Source: an uncultured Algibacter sp.
Lineage (GTDB): Bacteria > Bacteroidota > Bacteroidia > Flavobacteriales > Flavobacteriaceae
Length of the DNA stretch: 64,000 nucleotides
NCBI RefSeq assembly: GCF_947490405.1
Contig: NZ_CANLGU010000002.1
Span: 794,455-858,454, forward strand
Direction of reading: 5' to 3'
This document shows, piece by piece, positions 61,421 to 64,000 of this stretch; within the stretch, counting starts at the first letter, position 1; each line of letters starts with the position of its first letter. The position numbers and the translations under genes were made by a program. The notes beneath the pieces are model-generated. The model saw nothing but the letters and a program-made list of their open reading frames with translations. It made no database searches and was not told where the DNA came from.

Positions 61421-63478
61421 ATGTTTAAAGCGCACTTAATTACTAAGGACAGATATAAGATAAATCAGATTCAAAAAGTCTTATTTAGTTGTTTTCTGTT
61501 CTTTGTGTTTATACAAGTATCTGCACAAATTCAAACTGGGAGAGGTGTTTTGAATAATAATCGGAATATTCCTGGAGTTGGAATTCAAGATTCTTTACAG
61601 AATCAATCTCAAGAGTCAACAAGTATTAAAAACTTGAAAAATCCAGAAGCTAAAATTGAGAATTATTTAATAATGACTTATGAAAGAGATACTACATATC
61701 TTGATACATCATTAACAATACAAAAAGAATATAAGTTTAATTATTTGCGTAAAGACAATTTTGGATTAATACCTTTTTCAAACTTAGGACAAACATATAA
61801 TTCGTTAACTCATAACTTTGAAAACACAAGTGTTATGCCAAATTTTGGAGCTCAGGCTAGACATTTTAATTACATGGCTACTGAAGATATAAGGTATTAT
61901 CACGTTCCTACACCATTAACTGAATTGTTTTACCGTACAGCTTTTGAGCAAGGGCAATTGGCGGATTCTTTTTTTACAGTAAATACATCACCTCAATTTA
62001 ATTTTTCTATTGCATATAAAGGTATGCGCTCTATTGGTAATTATCAACACATGATAACTAGTACGGGTAATTTTAGGTTTACTTCAAATTATGTTACTAA
62101 AAATAAACGCTATCAAGTCAGAGGGCATTTTGTAACCCAAGATCTATCAAATGAAGAAAATGGAGGGCTTACAGATGAAAGTGTAGAAAATTTTGAAACT
62201 GGAGAAGATGAATTTCTTGAGCGCCCTATATTAGATGTGAATTTTGAAAATGCTGAAAATATATTGATAGGCAAGCGGTTCTATCTAGATCAGAATTATG
62301 ATGTATTTAATAAAGTAGTAGAAAAATTTCTACCTCAAACATTGAATGATTCAACATCCAAAAGTAAATTAAGTGTTAGGCATCTTATGTCTTTTGAAGA
62401 CAAATATTATCAGTACAAACAATCACAGGTAAATTCAGCAATATTTGGGGAAGCATTCCAAACCTCAGGATTGTCAGATAAAGCTACTTTGGAAAATTTT
62501 TATAATGAGGTGCAGTTAGATTATTATAATAACGTATTGGGTAATATCCAGGTTAATATCAATAATACTAATTATAATTATGGGTATAATAAATTAATAC
62601 AGTTAAATGGCGAAACCATTATAAATCGTTTAAAAGGGAACGTATTAGGAGTAGGTGGCAAGTATAGTAAGCGATACAAAGGATTTAAGCTTATTGGGGA
62701 GGCTGGAGTTAATTTAACAGGAGACTTTGAGGGTAATTATCTCAAAGCAATAGCAAGCTTTAACATAAATAACGAAATTGCAGCTTCTGCATCTATAAAT
62801 CATAGTTCAAAAGTGCCAAACTACAATACCCTACTGTATCAGAGTGACTATGTAAATTATAATTGGCAAAATAATTTTAATAATATAGAAACACAGCAAA
62901 TAGGTTTCAAATTGAAATACAAGGAACTTTTAAAATTAACGGTAGATTATTCAACCATAAACGATTACGTATATTTTAAAAAAGATGAAATTTCAGAACA
63001 GATAAGTCCATTTCAAAACAACCAAACGATAAGTTATCTCAGAGGAAAGCTAGAAAATGAAATCAAGTTTGGAAAGTTTGCTATCAATAACACCATAATG
63101 TATCAAAATGTAAAGGATGATAATAATGTTTTGAACGTTCCCGAAATCAATACAAGAAATACTTTTTACTTTACAAGTCATCTGTTTAAAAAAGCACTTT
63201 ACTTACAAACTGGTATTACGCTCAACTACTTTACTAAATATTACATGGATGCTTACAGTCCATTGTTAGCAGAATTCTATGTCCAAAACCATACTGAATT
63301 TGGAGATTTTCCACGCTTAGATTTTTTCTTAAATGCTAAAATCCGACAAACGCGTATCTTTTTTAAACTAGAACATTTTAATGCATCCTTCACTGGATAT
63401 AATTATTATTCCGCTCCAACTTATCCTTATCGAGATTTTTCAATTCGTTTTGGTTTAGTATGGAATTTCTTCTTATAA
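61421..63478 (+). CDS. putative porin
   Basis: Signal peptide; long beta-barrel pattern; C-terminal YPYRDFSIRFGLVWNFFL. Confidence 0.8.
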   Translation: MFKAHLITKDRYKINQIQKVLFSCFLFFVFIQVSAQIQTGRGVLNNNRNIPGVGIQDSLQNQSQESTSIKNLKNPEAKIENYLIMTYERDTTYLDTSLTIQKEYKFNYLRKDNFGLIPFSNLGQTYNSLTHNFENTSVMPNFGAQARHFNYMATEDIRYYHVPTPLTELFYRTAFEQGQLADSFFTVNTSPQFNFSIAYKGMRSIGNYQHMITSTGNFRFTSNYVTKNKRYQVRGHFVTQDLSNEENGGLTDESVENFETGEDEFLERPILDVNFENAENILIGKRFYLDQNYDVFNKVVEKFLPQTLNDSTSKSKLSVRHLMSFEDKYYQYKQSQVNSAIFGEAFQTSGLSDKATLENFYNEVQLDYYNNVLGNIQVNINNTNYNYGYNKLIQLNGETIINRLKGNVLGVGGKYSKRYKGFKLIGEAGVNLTGDFEGNYLKAIASFNINNEIAASASINHSSKVPNYNTLLYQSDYVNYNWQNNFNNIETQQIGFKLKYKELLKLTVDYSTINDYVYFKKDEISEQISPFQNNQTISYLRGKLENEIKFGKFAINNTIMYQNVKDDNNVLNVPEINTRNTFYFTSHLFKKALYLQTGITLNYFTKYYMDAYSPLLAEFYVQNHTEFGDFPRLDFFLNAKIRQTRIFFKLEHFNASFTGYNYYSAPTYPYRDFSIRFGLVWNFFL

Positions 63479-63857
63479 TAGTTCTATAAATTCATTTTGA
63501 AGTTTTTTAACTCCGTGAATTTATATCAGGATTTTTGTTGGACCATTTTTAGCAATTACTTGTTTCTATAAATTTTCAAACTCTGACTTAAAATATTACA
63601 TTTAGCGTTTTCAGTTTTTCACAGGTTGTTTGTTTGCATGAAATCTATTTTAATTCGAAGTTAAGAGTAAAATAAAAGGTGCAGATGCTTAATTAATATC
63701 AAGTTTTAATCAAGAATGAAACAAACATGAACATTAAAAGCTCATTTATTGCTTTTAAATTAAAAAAGTTTCAAAAAAATTCTGGTGTATAAATAGCAGA
63801 AAACAAGGCATTTAAAAGTCAGTTAAAAAAAGAATAAAAAAAAGCTTAAAAAAGTCA

Positions 63858-63887
63858 TTGTGTAATTAAAAATAGGTAGTATGTTTG
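63858..63887 (+). promoter_or_regulatory. strong Bacteroidota-type promoter, probably of an rRNA operon
   Basis: cATTG -N19- TATGTTTGc (TTTG/TAnnTTTG consensus) preceded by an A-tract-rich upstream region; followed by cacccgctaaaaacagcag...gatcgttcata leader-like sequence. Confidence 0.65.
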
Positions 63888-64000
63888 CACCCGCTAAAAA
63901 CAGCAGTAAAGTTGTAAGCGATCGTTCATATAAAGATACGGATTAGGTTAAGAAAAAGGGTTGTAAAATTTTTTTTCTAAAAAAGATTTAAAAAGTATTG

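Noticed and set aside
1-64000. CRISPR arrays, restriction-modification, toxin-antitoxin or other known defence systems
   Set aside because: No regularly spaced repeats and no recognisable nuclease/methylase/Cas/abortive-infection proteins seen; the small XRE gene alone is insufficient to call a toxin-antitoxin pair.

Overview
This 64 kb window looks like chromosomal DNA from a marine-type Flavobacteriaceae (Bacteroidota): AT-rich, TAnnTTTG-type promoters, and T9SS, gliding and FKBP-lipoprotein families. Most of it is ordinary core genome: era, der, alaS, hemL, lysS, lipB, rnhB, LemA/TPM genes, a NarL-type two-component system, an OmpA protein and a putative porin. The left ~2.3 kb differs. 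A partial matrixin-like metalloprotease gene (open to the window edge) and a signal-peptide/coiled-coil/beta-barrel-like protein gene lie next to an isolated 3' half of an initiator tRNA (fMet). That arrangement suggests the distal attachment site of an integrated element whose body lies left of the window. Just right of it is a decayed C-terminal remnant of a PAP2/vanadium-haloperoxidase-like gene. Other points of note: two LacI-type operator palindromes between a LacI regulator and kdgK/kdgA; a 20-bp perfect inverted repeat plus related palindromes upstream of an XRE-type operon; a Pmp3/YqaE-like small protein gene missed by the ORF track; short dispersed intergenic repeats; and a strong promoter with an rRNA-leader-like sequence at the right edge, suggesting an rRNA operon starts just outside. 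I saw no CRISPR array, no complete IS element and no recognisable known defence system. The best candidate for something undescribed is the metalloprotease/outer-membrane-protein pair at the element boundary, but its function is unknown from sequence alone.
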